The translations under genes and the position numbers were made by a program. The notes under the pieces are model-generated. The model had not been told where the DNA came from and made no database searches. It was given only the letters and a program-made list of their open reading frames with translations. 64,000 bases of DNA from Deinococcus soli (ex Cha et al. 2016) (GTDB taxonomy: Bacteria > Deinococcota > Deinococci > Deinococcales > Deinococcaceae), in assembly GCF_001007995.1 (NCBI RefSeq), contig NZ_CP011389.1:3138501-3202500 (forward strand), read 5' to 3'. This document shows, in pieces, positions 1-12,233 of the stretch (the stretch's first letter is position 1; the number at the start of each line of letters is the position of its first letter).

Positions 1-59
1 GCCAGGGCGGGAGTGACGAGCATCAGGCTCAGGGTGAGCAGACCAGTGTGCTTCTTCAT
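1..59 (-). CDS. Exported protein, N-terminal fragment (cut by window edge)
   Basis: Only the first 19-20 codons are inside the window. They read MKKHTGLLTLSLMLVTPALA-like: a two-lysine n-region, a hydrophobic core and an Ala-x-Ala type end, which is a Sec signal peptide. A good ribosome binding site (GAGGT, about 68-72 on the minus strand) lies just upstream of the ATG at 57-59. The mature protein is outside the window, so no function can be given. Confidence 0.6.
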   Translation of the reverse strand, partial: MKKHTGLLTLSLMLVTPAL

Positions 60-162
60 GAGATCACCTCGGGAAATGGATATTGAACTGCGGGTTACCG
101 TCAAACAATCTTCACCACGAAGCCACGAAAAGCAACTTTTGGAAGCAATCTTGCAGGTCAAC

Positions 163-192
163 TAAATAAAAATGGCCCCGACATTGGGGCCA
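163..192 (-). terminator. Rho-independent terminator of ftsK
   Basis: On the minus strand a 7-bp perfect stem (TGGCCCC/GGGGCCA, 173-192) with a 6-nt loop is followed directly by TTTTTATTT. It lies 50 nt beyond the ftsK stop codon. This is the most canonical terminator at this end of the window. The rest of 60-162 holds only the ribosome binding site and presumed promoter of the left-edge gene. Confidence 0.85.
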
Positions 193-244
193 CTCTCATT
201 CACAGTTCAGAACCTTGAGATTCCGTTGATCAACAGGCCGGGGT

Positions 245-3200
245 TCACTTCCCGAAATACTCCGGCAGATCCGCCTCAGTGACCAGCACCTCACGCGGCT
301 TGCTGCCCTGATGCTTGCTCACGATACCCATCGCCTCTAGCATGTCCATCAGCTTCCCGGCGCGCGCATGCCCGACCGACAGACGCCGTTGCAGGCGCGA
401 CACGCTGCCCTGACCCTCCTCGATGGCGATCTGCGCCGCCTGCCGCAGCAGCGGATCACTGAAGTCCATGTTCGACTTGTCACCGCTGGGCCCGCTGGCC
501 TCCACGCCCCCCTCGAAGTCCGTGCCGTACGCCTCCACGAACGCGTCCTCGAACACCTGACGGCGCAGCTCGTCGGCGATGCGGGCGGACTCCACCTCGC
601 TGATGTACGGCCCCTGCAGGCGGATCGGTTTCACGAGGCCCGGCTGGTAGAACAGCATGTCGCCCATGCCGGTCAGGCGCTCGGCGCCCAGCGCGTCCAG
701 GATCGTGCGGCTGTCGTGGCTGCTGCTCACCGCGAACGCGATGCGCGCCGGGACGTTCACCTTGATCAGGCTGGTGAGGATGTCCACGCTGGGCCGCTGC
801 GTCGCCAGCACCAGGTGCATCCCGGTCGCGCGGGCCATCTGCGCCAGGCGCATGATCGCCGACTCGACCTCCTTGGGGCTGGTGATCATCAGGTCGGCCA
901 GCTCGTCGATGATGATCACCAAATGCGGCAGTTCCGGTTCGCCCACCTGGCGCATCTTCGCGTTGAACTGCTCGAGGTTCTTCGCGCCCACCTGCGACAT
1001 CATCTTGTAGCGCCGCTCCATGTGCGCCACGGCGCCCAGCAGCACGCCCGCCGCGTCCACCGGGTTCGTCACGACCGCCCGCACCAGATGCGGAATCCCG
1101 TCGTACGGCGTGAGCTCCACCATCTTCGGGTCGATCATCAGGAAGCGCAGCTCGGTCGGCAGGTACTTGAACAGCAGGCTGGTGATCAGCGTGTTCACGC
1201 ACACCGACTTCCCGCTGCCAGTACTGCCCGCCACGAGCAGGTGCGGCATCTTCGCGAGGTCCCCGACCATCATCTCGCCGTCGATGCTCTTGCCGAGGAT
1301 GATCGGCAGTTTCGCCCGCGAGCCCTTGAAACTCGGCGCGGCCGCCGCCTGATGGAACGTGATCGGCTCACGCTCGGCGTTGGGCACCTCCAGGCCGATC
1401 ACGCTCTTGCCCGGCACCGGCGCCTCGATACGCACGCCCCCCACCGCCAGCGCCCGCGCCAGATCGTTCGACAGGCCCGCGATGCGGCTGATCTTCTCAC
1501 CCGGCGCCGGTTCGATCTCGTAGCGGGTGACGGTCGGGCCGCGCGCGTAGTCCACCACACGCGCCTGCAGGTTGAAGTGCCGCAGCGTCTCGTCGATCAG
1601 CCCGGCCCGCTGCCGCGCCGAGATGTCCAGCGCCTCGGTGTTCAGCGCCGCCCCGGGAATCGGGTCCAGCAGCGCCTCGTCCGGGCGGGCCAGCGGCAGC
1701 GCGCCCTGCACCGGGCGTGGAGTCGCCTCACCCGTGAACAGTGGCATCGGTGCCGAGGGAGTCTGCGGGGGGGGCGGCGTGCGGCGTTCCGGCTGCGGGC
1801 TGTCCCAGGGGGCCGCCGCGGCCGCCCGGACGGGGGTGGCGGCTGCCGGGACGGCCGGGGTCGTGGGCGCCGGGCCGAACGGCAGGTCGTCGTCATCCCA
1901 GCCGCTGAAGGGATCCATGCCGTCCGGCGCGTCCTCCAGGCCCGGCACGACCGGATCGGGCCGTACCTCCGGCGTGTAGGCGGGCGCGGCGCGCTGCGGC
2001 GTGGGCGGCAGGGTCACCGCCGGGGTGGGCGCAATCGGGGTATGCATGGGCGCCACCGGAGTGGACGCAACCGTCGCCGGGGGGAGCGGCGTCGCGTCCC
2101 AGTCCAGCGCCGCCGCCGGGGCAGCCAGCGGGGCCGAAATCGGGGCAGGGGAGAGGTCGGGGGCCGTCCCCATATACGCCGGGGCCGGGGCAACCGCCAC
2201 TGCGGCCGACCGAGCGGGGGGCGTCCAGAGGGGCGACGTCGCCACGGCCGGGGCGGCAGCGGTCAGCGGCGCGCCGAAATCGAAATCCAGGGTGGGCAGC
2301 GCGGGCGCGGCCTCCGGGACGGGCTGCGCGGCCAGCGCCTCGGCGCGGCGGCGGGCGTCGTCCTGCGCGCGGGCCAGCTGTGAGCGCCACCCGGACGGAT
2401 CGGCCATCACCGCGTCTGGGTCGGCACCCAGCGCCTCCGCGAGCGATTCGGCCAGCTCGGTCGGCGCGCGGTCGAACGCGGCGGCCAGTTCCGGCCAGCC
2501 GACGTACGCCGCCGCGCGGGCTCGCCACGCCGTGAACTCCTCGGCGAGTTCCGCCCACTCGCAGGCGCGGCCTGTGTGCGCGGGCAGTTCGCGCGTCAGC
2601 ATGCCCGCGTCCGGTTTCCCCAGCGCCTTCTCGGCGGCCTTGCGGTCGCGTTCCAGCCGCCCGGCCCGCTGCGCCAGCCGCTGAACCTCCAGCACGAGCG
2701 CCCGGCGCAGCCGCTCCAGCGCCGCGCTCGCCATGGTGCTCGGCAGCTCGGCGCTCAGGTCGTGCCGCCCGGCGCGCAGCTCGTTCGCCACCGCCTCGAC
2801 CTGCGCGCCCGCCTCGGGGGCCTCGGCGCCCACGGCGGCCCGCAGGTCCCGCGCGGCGTTCCCCACGAAGGTCCGCGCCACCTCGCGCCACGCGACCAGC
2901 TCCCGGTCCAGGTTCTTCAGGCCCGCCTCGTCCAGCGAGCGCACGTCCCGGCCCGCCGCGCGCAGCTCGTCGTGCAGACCGGACAGTTCCGGCGCCTGCG
3001 GGTAGAGGCGGCGCAGGCCCTCGACCTCGCGTTGCAGGTTCGCCAGCCCCTGCCGCGCCCCGACCCGCGCGCGCGCGGCGTCGCGGCCCTCCTGGCGCGA
3101 TTCAATCACGCCCTGCACCTGCGCCGCGCCGCCCCCCAGCAGCACGCTCAGCGACCGGAAGAACCCCTTGAGGAGCGACAGCGGGGACAGGCGCAGCATC

Positions 3201-3634
3201 ACCTCCACGCCCAGCGTCAGCGTGAGCAGCGGCAGCAGCGCCGCCGCGTAACTCAGCGTGCTCACCAGCGGGTGCATCGCCAGTCCCGCCAGCTGCCCCG
3301 CCTGCCCCGGCTGCGCCACCTCGTGCAGGGCCAGCAGGGACAGCACGACCACCACGCCGCCCAGCACGCGCCGCGTCAGGTTCGTCACGTCGCGGTTCAG
3401 GAACACCAGTGTCCCGTACGCCACCGGCACCACCGGCAGCAGCGTCGCCGCCCAGCCCAGCCAGCCCACCAGCAGCGCCCGCGCCTGCCCCATGAACGAC
3501 TCCGACCCGGGCTGCGCCGGCTCCATGAACACCGTCACGCCCAGGAAGATCCCAAGCGCGAACAGCACCAGGCCCAGGGCCTCTCCGTCGAACCGGCTGA
3601 CCGGAGCTGCACCCCTCGAACGCGCCTTCGCCAT
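245..3634 (-). CDS. ftsK: DNA translocase FtsK/SpoIIIE
   Basis: Septum-located ATPase that pumps chromosomal DNA during division and dimer resolution. The 1129-residue protein has the full family layout: about four membrane helices in residues 17-165, a charged coiled-coil region (about 180-340), a Pro/Ala-rich linker (about 440-640), the RecA-like motor, and a C-terminal winged-helix gamma domain (last 65 residues) that reads KOPS-type sites. Walker A (GSTGSGKS, about residue 800) and Walker B ([10 protein letters not shown], about 905) are intact. The ATG is preceded at 7 nt by a TACACT -10 box (3642-3647), so the mRNA is probably leaderless. It is divergent from the JAMM gene. Family assignment is certain; the long linker is normal for FtsK. 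Confidence 0.97.
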   Translation of the reverse strand: MAKARSRGAAPVSRFDGEALGLVLFALGIFLGVTVFMEPAQPGSESFMGQARALLVGWLGWAATLLPVVPVAYGTLVFLNRDVTNLTRRVLGGVVVVLSLLALHEVAQPGQAGQLAGLAMHPLVSTLSYAAALLPLLTLTLGVEVMLRLSPLSLLKGFFRSLSVLLGGGAAQVQGVIESRQEGRDAARARVGARQGLANLQREVEGLRRLYPQAPELSGLHDELRAAGRDVRSLDEAGLKNLDRELVAWREVARTFVGNAARDLRAAVGAEAPEAGAQVEAVANELRAGRHDLSAELPSTMASAALERLRRALVLEVQRLAQRAGRLERDRKAAEKALGKPDAGMLTRELPAHTGRACEWAELAEEFTAWRARAAAYVGWPELAAAFDRAPTELAESLAEALGADPDAVMADPSGWRSQLARAQDDARRRAEALAAQPVPEAAPALPTLDFDFGAPLTAAAPAVATSPLWTPPARSAAVAVAPAPAYMGTAPDLSPAPISAPLAAPAAALDWDATPLPPATVASTPVAPMHTPIAPTPAVTLPPTPQRAAPAYTPEVRPDPVVPGLEDAPDGMDPFSGWDDDDLPFGPAPTTPAVPAAATPVRAAAAAPWDSPQPERRTPPPPQTPSAPMPLFTGEATPRPVQGALPLARPDEALLDPIPGAALNTEALDISARQRAGLIDETLRHFNLQARVVDYARGPTVTRYEIEPAPGEKISRIAGLSNDLARALAVGGVRIEAPVPGKSVIGLEVPNAEREPITFHQAAAAPSFKGSRAKLPIILGKSIDGEMMVGDLAKMPHLLVAGSTGSGKSVCVNTLITSLLFKYLPTELRFLMIDPKMVELTPYDGIPHLVRAVVTNPVDAAGVLLGAVAHMERRYKMMSQVGAKNLEQFNAKMRQVGEPELPHLVIIIDELADLMITSPKEVESAIMRLAQMARATGMHLVLATQRPSVDILTSLIKVNVPARIAFAVSSSHDSRTILDALGAERLTGMGDMLFYQPGLVKPIRLQGPYISEVESARIADELRRQVFEDAFVEAYGTDFEGGVEASGPSGDKSNMDFSDPLLRQAAQIAIEEGQGSVSRLQRRLSVGHARAGKLMDMLEAMGIVSKHQGSKPREVLVTEADLPEYFGK

Positions 3635-3729
3635 GCCGCGCAGTGTACTCCAAAATCAGGCGCAATTCCGCACCAGCACGGCATTTCGACCCCTATGCCC
3701 CCGGCGTGGGTCATGCCAGAATGCCCGGC

Positions 3730-4140
3730 GTGCCCCTGCATCTTCCCGCCGCGCTGCACGCGGCCCTCTGGCAGCACGCCCGCACCCACCCCCGCCACGA
3801 GGTCGTGGGTGCCCTGGGCGGCGTCCAGCACGGCGAAACCTGGTGCGTGCACACCCTGTACCCCCTGCCGAACATCGCGCCGGACCCCACCCGCGAGTAC
3901 CTCGCCGACCCAACGTACCTGCTGCGCGCCCTGAAAGCCATGCGCGCCGAGGACCTGGACCTCGTGGGCCTGTACCACAGCCACCCGCGCGGTCCGGACC
4001 GGCCCAGCCGCACCGACACCCGGCTGGCCGCGTACGACGTGCCGTACCTGATCGCCGACCTGCAGGGCGGCACGCTGCGCGCCTACCTGCTTCCCGAGGC
4101 ACACGAGGTCGCGCTGCACGTCACGGACGGACCGGAGTGA
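3730..4140 (+). CDS. JAMM/MPN+ family metalloprotease-like protein
   Basis: A compact (136 aa) Mov34/MPN/PAD-1 domain protein. The zinc JAMM motif is complete: a Glu in the HEVVGALGG segment, then HSHP, then Ser and Asp in PSRTD. In bacteria such proteins cleave ubiquitin-like (ThiS/MoaD-type) conjugates or process sulfur carriers; which substrate applies here is inference. I chose GTG 3730 because CAGAAT (3717-3722) sits 7 nt upstream, the same layout as the TAGAAT-GCCCGGC-start at 55534. An in-frame ATG at 3721 would add MPG and has neither a Shine-Dalgarno site nor a -10 box. Its TGA overlaps the next gene's GTG, so the two are translationally coupled. Confidence 0.85.
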   Translation: MPLHLPAALHAALWQHARTHPRHEVVGALGGVQHGETWCVHTLYPLPNIAPDPTREYLADPTYLLRALKAMRAEDLDLVGLYHSHPRGPDRPSRTDTRLAAYDVPYLIADLQGGTLRAYLLPEAHEVALHVTDGPE

Positions 4141-4610
4141 GGGCCATTCACGCCCTGCACGGCTTCATCGGCAGCGGCAAGACCACACTGGCGCGCAGGC
4201 TGGAAACGCAGTTGGGCGCGCTGCGCTTCACGCCCGACGAGTGGATGACCACCCTGTACGGTGCCGACCCGCCCGCCGACGAGTACCCGATCCTGCTGGA
4301 CCGCGTGCGGTCCCTCATGCACGCGCAGTGGACGCGGGCCGTCACGCTGGGCGTCCCGGTCATCCTCGACGAGGGCCTGTGGACCCGCGTCAGCCGCGAC
4401 GAACTGCGCGCGCAGGCCGCCGCCCTGGGCGTGCCGCTGACCCTGCATGTCCTGCCCTTCGACCCGGCCACCGCGCGGGAACGGATCGCGGCGCGCAACG
4501 AAGAGGCGGGCGCGCATTTCGTCGCGCCCACCACCTTCGAGCTGTTCCTGCCGCGCTTCGAACCACTGACGCCCGACGAGGAACCCCTCCAGCACGTCAT
4601 CCGGTCCTGA
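4137..4610 (+). CDS. AAA family P-loop kinase (zeta/AAA_33 type)
   Basis: A 157-residue nucleotide-binding protein with the P-loop at its very start (GFIGSGKTT, about residues 9-17). A conserved D-E-W pocket follows (FTPDEW) and an IAARN-type lid segment, as in the AAA_33/zeta-like small kinases that phosphorylate sugars, nucleotides or antibiotics. The substrate cannot be told from sequence. The start is GTG 4137, whose TG plus the next A forms the TGA stop of the JAMM gene, so expression depends on the upstream cistron. It runs head-on into the nucleoside hydrolase with no spacer (4610/4611). Confidence 0.85.
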   Translation: MRAIHALHGFIGSGKTTLARRLETQLGALRFTPDEWMTTLYGADPPADEYPILLDRVRSLMHAQWTRAVTLGVPVILDEGLWTRVSRDELRAQAAALGVPLTLHVLPFDPATARERIAARNEEAGAHFVAPTTFELFLPRFEPLTPDEEPLQHVIRS

Positions 4611-5561
4611 TCAGGGCAGGCGGCCCACCCGCTCCAGCAGCAGGTCGAAGAATTCCGCGTCCCGCACGCCCACCGCCACCCGCACGTTCGGGACCTGCCC
4701 GGTCACGCCGTACAGGTCGCAGACGGTGCGGCCCACGTTCAGGCCCTCGGTGATCTCCACGCTGACGGGCATGGCCTGCCAGTCCAGCAGGTCCGGGCGG
4801 ATCGCGGCGGCCACCGCCAGCGGGTCGTGGAGCGCCCCGCCGTCCAGGCCGTAGCGGCGGCGGTACACGTCCGCGTAGAAGGTGAGCAGCTCGGCGCAGG
4901 CCTCTCCCGCGCGGGTGCCCAGGGCGCGCAGCGCCGCGATGCGGTCCGGCCCCGCGACCGCCTGCATGGTCACGTTCAGGCCCACCATGCGCAGCGGCAC
5001 CCCACTGGTGAACATCACGTGCGCGGCGTGCGGGTCGGCCAGCGCGTTGAACTCGGCGGCGGGCGTGCGGTTGCCCTGCGCGGTGCTGCCACCCATCCAC
5101 ACGACCTCTCGGATCAGCGGTGCGATGTCCGGCGCCAGCCGCAGCGCCAGCGCCACGTTCGTCAGCGGGCCGGTGGGAATCAGGGTCACCTCGCCCGGCA
5201 TGGCGCGCACCGTGCGGACGATGAAGTCCACGGCGTGCTCGGCCTCAGGGGCTCGGGCCGGGTCCGGCAGGCCCTCGGCGGGCAGTCCCGAGTCCCCGTG
5301 CACGGCTGCCGCCGTCAGCGCCGGGCGCACGAGCGGGCGGTCCGCGCCCACGTACACGCCCACCCCATCCGCTGCCGCGCCCGCCAGGGCCAGCGTCACC
5401 CCGGCGTTGCGGGTCGTGCGGTCCAGCGAGACGTTGCCGTGCACGGTCGTCACGCCCAGCACCCGCAGGTCCTCCGGACTGCCCAGCGCGAGCAGCCACG
5501 CCACCGCGTCGTCCAGGCCAGGGTCACCATCGAGAATCACGGGCAGCGGGAACTGGGTCAC
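4611..5561 (-). CDS. Inosine-uridine-preferring nucleoside hydrolase family protein
   Basis: Cleaves the N-glycosidic bond of ribonucleosides in salvage. The calcium-binding signature DGDPGLDD sits at the N-terminus, and TGPLTNVA, the WMGG segment and the EFNALADPHAA segment follow in family order; length (316 aa) is normal. Base preference cannot be assigned. I chose GTG 5561 because TATGCT (5569-5574, minus strand) lies exactly 7 nt upstream, the leaderless pattern used throughout the window. An ATG at 5573 lies inside that -10 box and would add four residues. Convergent with the kinase gene. Confidence 0.93.
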   Translation of the reverse strand: MTQFPLPVILDGDPGLDDAVAWLLALGSPEDLRVLGVTTVHGNVSLDRTTRNAGVTLALAGAAADGVGVYVGADRPLVRPALTAAAVHGDSGLPAEGLPDPARAPEAEHAVDFIVRTVRAMPGEVTLIPTGPLTNVALALRLAPDIAPLIREVVWMGGSTAQGNRTPAAEFNALADPHAAHVMFTSGVPLRMVGLNVTMQAVAGPDRIAALRALGTRAGEACAELLTFYADVYRRRYGLDGGALHDPLAVAAAIRPDLLDWQAMPVSVEITEGLNVGRTVCDLYGVTGQVPNVRVAVGVRDAEFFDLLLERVGRLP

Positions 5562-5588
5562 GCGCGGCAGCATACCGCCAAAGGAAAC

Positions 5589-5615
5589 GGGCGGCGCCCA
5601 CCGTGGCAGCCGCCC
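5589..5615 (-). terminator. Hairpin downstream of small protein gene
   Basis: GGGCGGC/GCCGCCC inverted repeat (7 bp, 13-nt loop) between the 96-aa gene and the nucleoside hydrolase. On the minus strand it is followed by GTTTCCTTT, a weak T-rich tail, so termination is plausible but unproven. Confidence 0.4.
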
Positions 5616-5629
5616 GCCAGAGGAGTGGC

Positions 5630-5920
5630 TCAGGCCTGCGCGGTGCCGGGCTGCTGAACTTCCTCACCGCGGATGGTGGCGATGGTCGCCTCCACGAGTT
5701 CCGCGAAGCCGCCCTTGTGCATCGCGGCGAGCAGTTCGATGGTCTTCGCGGCGTTCCCCTCGAACGCGAAGCCGGTGTTGTCCAGCTGGCAGCCGTTCAT
5801 GGCGGTGCCGTCCGTTCCCTTGTACACGAGGAGGCATTCGACGAACGTGCAGTTCTGGAACTGGGTGCCGTCCAGTTCGATGCGTTTCTTGGTGAAGGTC
5901 TGGTTCTCGATGGTCTGCAT
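5630..5920 (-). CDS. Small conserved hypothetical protein (96 aa)
   Basis: Not recognised. The N-terminal half has the rhythm of a few pentapeptide-like turns (FQNCTFVEC, then a LDNTGFAF segment). The C-terminal half is helical (AAKTIELLAAMHKGGF) and ends in a polar tail. No signal peptide or membrane segment is visible, so it is probably cytoplasmic. A TACACT box (5933-5938, minus) lies 12 nt upstream of the ATG, and a perfect 10-bp palindrome TGGACGTCCA (5924-5933) lies between that box and the start codon. Both point to a regulated single-gene unit. Confidence 0.7.
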   Translation of the reverse strand: MQTIENQTFTKKRIELDGTQFQNCTFVECLLVYKGTDGTAMNGCQLDNTGFAFEGNAAKTIELLAAMHKGGFAELVEATIATIRGEEVQQPGTAQA

Positions 5921-5923
5921 GAG

Positions 5924-5933
5924 TGGACGTCCA
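5924..5933. promoter_or_regulatory. Palindrome at the start of the 96-aa gene
   Basis: TGGACGTCCA is self-complementary and lies between the TACACT -10 box and the ATG of the 96-aa gene, where a bound repressor would block transcription. No regulator can be named. Confidence 0.3.
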
Positions 5934-5957
5934 GTGTACGCGAGGGGATGAACGGGT

Positions 5958-5986
5958 GGGGGCCGCCCGGTCGCCCGGCGGCCCCC
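5958..5986 (-). terminator. Hairpin downstream of pullulanase
   Basis: Perfect 10-bp inverted repeat GGGGGCCGCC/GGCGGCCCCC with a 9-nt loop, 15 nt beyond the pullulanase stop codon. There is no T-run, so it is a strong 3'-end hairpin and a likely but not canonical terminator. Confidence 0.55.
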
Positions 5987-6000
5987 TGTCCGGTGCGGGT

Positions 6001-9705
<3,705 letters not shown>

Positions 9706-9716
9706 TGGTGTGGAAA

Positions 9717-9731
9717 TTGTAGCGCTTCCAA
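9717..9731. promoter_or_regulatory. LacI/MalR-type operator overlapping pullulanase promoter
   Basis: On the minus strand TTGGAAGCGCTACAA is a near-palindrome around a central CG, close to the LacI-family consensus TTGNAANCGNTTNCAA with one base missing. Its last bases are the first part of the TACAAT -10 box of the pullulanase gene, so binding would repress. A 13-mer of it recurs at 16100. Confidence 0.55.
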
Positions 9732-9751
9732 ACCGGGATGGGGGAGAGGCC

Positions 9752-9765
9752 GAGGTCATGACCTC
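9752..9765. promoter_or_regulatory. 14-bp perfect palindrome upstream of pullulanase
   Basis: GAGGTCATGACCTC is a perfect dyad with no loop, centred about 53 bp upstream of the pullulanase start codon. This geometry suits a dimeric DNA-binding protein. The regulator is unknown. Confidence 0.35.
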
Positions 9766-9923
9766 CGGTCCGAACAGGCTGAAAATGTCGGGCACGACGC
9801 TCATTTTCTGACCAAGGGCCGACACGGCACACGCCGCTCCTTCTGGAAGCATTCCACGGCGCATCAAGCCCCCTTGACCCACCCCACACGCAGCCCGACC
9901 CCCACGCCCCTACGCTGTGCCCC

Positions 9924-10130
9924 ATGACCGGCACCGGACACACCAGCGACGAAACCCGCGACGAACCCCAGCACGACCACAGCGACGCCGAGAGCCTGCG
10001 CCACATCCCCGCCGACTACGACGACCGTGGCGTGGTGCAGGACAGCCCCGGCAACCCCGACATCGGCGTGGAGCACGGCGAACCCAACCGTCAGAAGGAC
10101 CCGGAGCGAGACGACACCAGCGGCGACTGA
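9924..10130 (+). CDS. Small acidic hydrophilic protein (68 aa)
   Basis: Not recognised as a named family. The protein is very polar and rich in Asp, Glu, His and Pro, with no hydrophobic segment, so it is likely intrinsically disordered and cytoplasmic. It is a credible gene because TACGCT (9911-9916) lies 7 nt before the ATG and a strong bidirectional hairpin follows the stop. Another small acidic ORF of similar flavour begins at 48130. Confidence 0.7.
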   Translation: MTGTGHTSDETRDEPQHDHSDAESLRHIPADYDDRGVVQDSPGNPDIGVEHGEPNRQKDPERDDTSGD

Positions 10131-10139
10131 GGACGGTCA

Positions 10140-10177
10140 GGAGCAGGGGCACCCGAGTTTAAGGGCGCCCCTGCTCC
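10140..10177. terminator. Bidirectional terminator hairpin
   Basis: GGAGCAGGGGC (10140-10150) pairs perfectly with GCCCCTGCTCC (10167-10177) between two convergent genes. The T-richness is weak on both sides, but position and stem length support termination. Confidence 0.6.
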
Positions 10178-10188
10178 CCTGCCGAACG

Positions 10189-10632
10189 TCAGAAGCGCAG
10201 TTCCAGTCCCAGGCCGGCCCCGACAGTCCCGGCACTCGTGCCGCGCACGAAGGCGCGCCAGCCCGCCGGGCCGAACACCGGCCCGCGCAGTCCCGCCTCG
10301 CCGTAGAGCGCGTACACGTTGCCCCCGCCGTTTGAGGGCAGCAGGGCCTGCCCGCCCAGCGTGGCGAACGCGTCCACCTTCGACAGGGGAATGTTCAGGT
10401 CCCGCAGCGTCAGGCCCAGCGCCACCCGGTTCGCCGAGGTGTCCGTGACGCGCCAGGGCCGCTCGGCGCTGCCCTCGAGGCCCACCGTGCCGACGAAGGG
10501 GACGGGCAGCAGCGCCGCGCCCGCGTGCACGCCGAAGCCGCCCGTCGTGGCGTCCGCCCCGGCCCACGCCACGGCGGCAGAGGCAGGCGCGGTGAGGGTC
10601 AGGGCGGCCAGCAGGGGAAGGAACCGGGTCAT
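10189..10632 (-). CDS. Exported protein, small outer-membrane/barrel-like
   Basis: A 147-residue protein with a clear signal peptide (MTRFLPLLAALTLTAPASA). The mature part consists of alternating Gly/Ala-rich strands and ends in an aromatic C-terminal residue (GLGLELRF), as in small outer-membrane beta proteins. No family is recognised with confidence. The ORF is open to 10725, but ATG 10632 is chosen: it gives the signal peptide and has TACGCT (10639-10644, minus) 6 nt upstream. Convergent with the 68-aa gene. Confidence 0.75.
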   Translation of the reverse strand: MTRFLPLLAALTLTAPASAAVAWAGADATTGGFGVHAGAALLPVPFVGTVGLEGSAERPWRVTDTSANRVALGLTLRDLNIPLSKVDAFATLGGQALLPSNGGGNVYALYGEAGLRGPVFGPAGWRAFVRGTSAGTVGAGLGLELRF

Positions 10633-10694
10633 GCGCGCAGCGTACCAGCCGGGCCGGTGAGAACGTGACGGAGCGTTCAGTGTGGGCTGACCGC

Positions 10695-11204
10695 TCACTT
10701 CGGCAGCCACGTCTGCCCGCCCCACCGTTCACCGCCGCGCCCAGCCCACAGGACCGCGCCGCCCAGCACCAGCGAGGCCGGGCCCAGCAGCCACAGCGGC
10801 CAGGACAGGCCCAGGCCCACCTGCAGCACGCTGCGGGACGGCTGCCGGGGATCGTAACGCACGGGGACCGATTGCCCCACCGGGTACTGCGCCAGCACCC
10901 GCCGCGCGCTCCTCAGGGAGGTGGGGTTCAATTGGAAGAAGTTAAGTCGCTCGCCGCTGTACATCTGCCCACTGGCGCGGTAGGTGTAGTTCACCTCGGG
11001 CCGCCAGCCGCGCCGGTCTGCGAAACGGCCCGCTGGCACGGCCTGCGCCCGCGTGACCGTGCCGGTCGCCACCGGCCAGCGCGCCGCCCGCAGGGATTGT
11101 CCCGACTGCCATACACCGGAGCCCAAGAGCAGCGCCCCGACGAGCAGCAGGAGCAGGGGCACGGCCGGGTAGCCGGGGCGGGGACGGCGCGGGGGACGGG
11201 ACAT
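10695..11204 (-). CDS. DUF3592-like membrane protein
   Basis: 169 residues with a membrane helix near each end (about 13-32 and about 136-156) and a soluble domain between them containing the VNYTY ... GQMYSGERL pattern and a VPVRYDPRQPSRSVL segment. That is the DUF3592 layout (extracytoplasmic domain of unknown role, a beta-sandwich-like fold in related proteins). GACACT lies 7 nt before the ATG, so the transcript may be leaderless. No partner genes suggest a function. Confidence 0.8.
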   Translation of the reverse strand: MSRPPRRPRPGYPAVPLLLLLVGALLLGSGVWQSGQSLRAARWPVATGTVTRAQAVPAGRFADRRGWRPEVNYTYRASGQMYSGERLNFFQLNPTSLRSARRVLAQYPVGQSVPVRYDPRQPSRSVLQVGLGLSWPLWLLGPASLVLGGAVLWAGRGGERWGGQTWLPK

Positions 11205-11281
11205 GTCCCGCAGTGTCGCTGCCCCTCCTGCGGGCCCGGTCCGGGTTGGGTCGGGACGCCTTCATGAACGCGCTGCGGGCG

Positions 11282-12142
11282 TCAGCCGTCCAGCCTGACC
11301 TCGGCCACCTTGGCGAGCATGCGGAACGTCTGGAACAGGTGGTACGCGTCCGGGCTGTGCCAGCCGACCGTGACGGCGTCCACGCGGGTCACGCCGGGCA
11401 CGCGCTCGCCGGCGTCCGCGCGGGCCTGATGGTTGAAACTCACCTGCGCGTGCGCGGGCCAGCGGGTCACGTAGGGGGTGGCGTCGCCCGCCGCCTCCAC
11501 CGCCCGGCGCGCCCCGTCCCGGATGCGGCGCTGCGCCTCACGTGGGTGCAGGTGCGCCGCCGCGAAGGCACTCAGACCCTCCTTCACGGGCACTGTGACC
11601 ACCCCGGACCCCAGTTCCGCCGTGATCTCGCCCATGGCCACATCGTCGCCGCTGGCGAACAGCACCGGCACGCCGTAATGCCCGGCCAGCAGGGCGTTCA
11701 GGCCGTACTCGCCGGTGCTGACCCCGTTCACGACCACGTCCCGCACGAAGCCGTTCCAGGTGTGCGCCAGCGGCCCGCGCACGCTTCCGGCGCGTGCGTG
11801 GTACCCCACGAACAGCAGGCCCACCACGCCGGGCTCCTGCACGCCCTGCACCATGCTCAGCGGCTTGTCGTTGCCGCTCGTGAAGCGCACCCCGTCGGGC
11901 AGCAGTTCCGGGATCAGGTTGCGCATGGTGTCGTGACTGTCGTTCACGAGCACGTCGGTCGCCCCGGCGTCCAGTGCGCCCTGCGCGGCGGCGGCCGCCT
12001 CCAGCGTCATGCGTTCACGGGCGCGTTCGTACTCCGCGCCGCTCACCAGACCGCCGAATTCCGGGGGGCTGACCTGCACCCAGCTCGAGACTCCGGTCAC
12101 GCCCTCCATGTCCACACTGATCACCACTCGCCGCTCGGTCAT
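11282..12142 (-). CDS. M55 family D-aminopeptidase (DppA-like)
   Basis: Zinc-dependent peptidase of the DppA family, which releases D-amino acids from the N-terminus of peptides and is often linked to peptide or cell-wall recycling. The metal ligands are visible: SVDMEGVTG at the N-terminus, VNDSHDTM, a FVGYHA segment and the GEYGLNALL helix. The chosen ATG 12142 gives 286 aa, normal for the family, and has TAGGCT (12150-12155, minus) 7 nt upstream. A longer ORF upstream is only an antisense shadow of map. The nearby peptide importer (21-27 kb) is a possible functional partner, by inference. Confidence 0.92.
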   Translation of the reverse strand: MTERRVVISVDMEGVTGVSSWVQVSPPEFGGLVSGAEYERARERMTLEAAAAAQGALDAGATDVLVNDSHDTMRNLIPELLPDGVRFTSGNDKPLSMVQGVQEPGVVGLLFVGYHARAGSVRGPLAHTWNGFVRDVVVNGVSTGEYGLNALLAGHYGVPVLFASGDDVAMGEITAELGSGVVTVPVKEGLSAFAAAHLHPREAQRRIRDGARRAVEAAGDATPYVTRWPAHAQVSFNHQARADAGERVPGVTRVDAVTVGWHSPDAYHLFQTFRMLAKVAEVRLDG

Positions 12143-12233
12143 GGCTGGCAGCCTACCAGCGGGCTGGGGAGAGGGTGCGGAGCGTGACCTGCGGCGGCCC
12201 CGACGCGGCGCGGGCGTGTTAGCCTCATTCGTT

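Noticed and set aside
368..2383. 671-aa open frame antisense to ftsK
   Set aside because: Arg/His/Gln-rich low-complexity translation typical of the complementary frame of GC-rich genes; ftsK is intact on the other strand.
9706..9882. 59-residue N-terminal extension of pullulanase
   Set aside because: It would bury the signal peptide and lies across the operator and -10 box.
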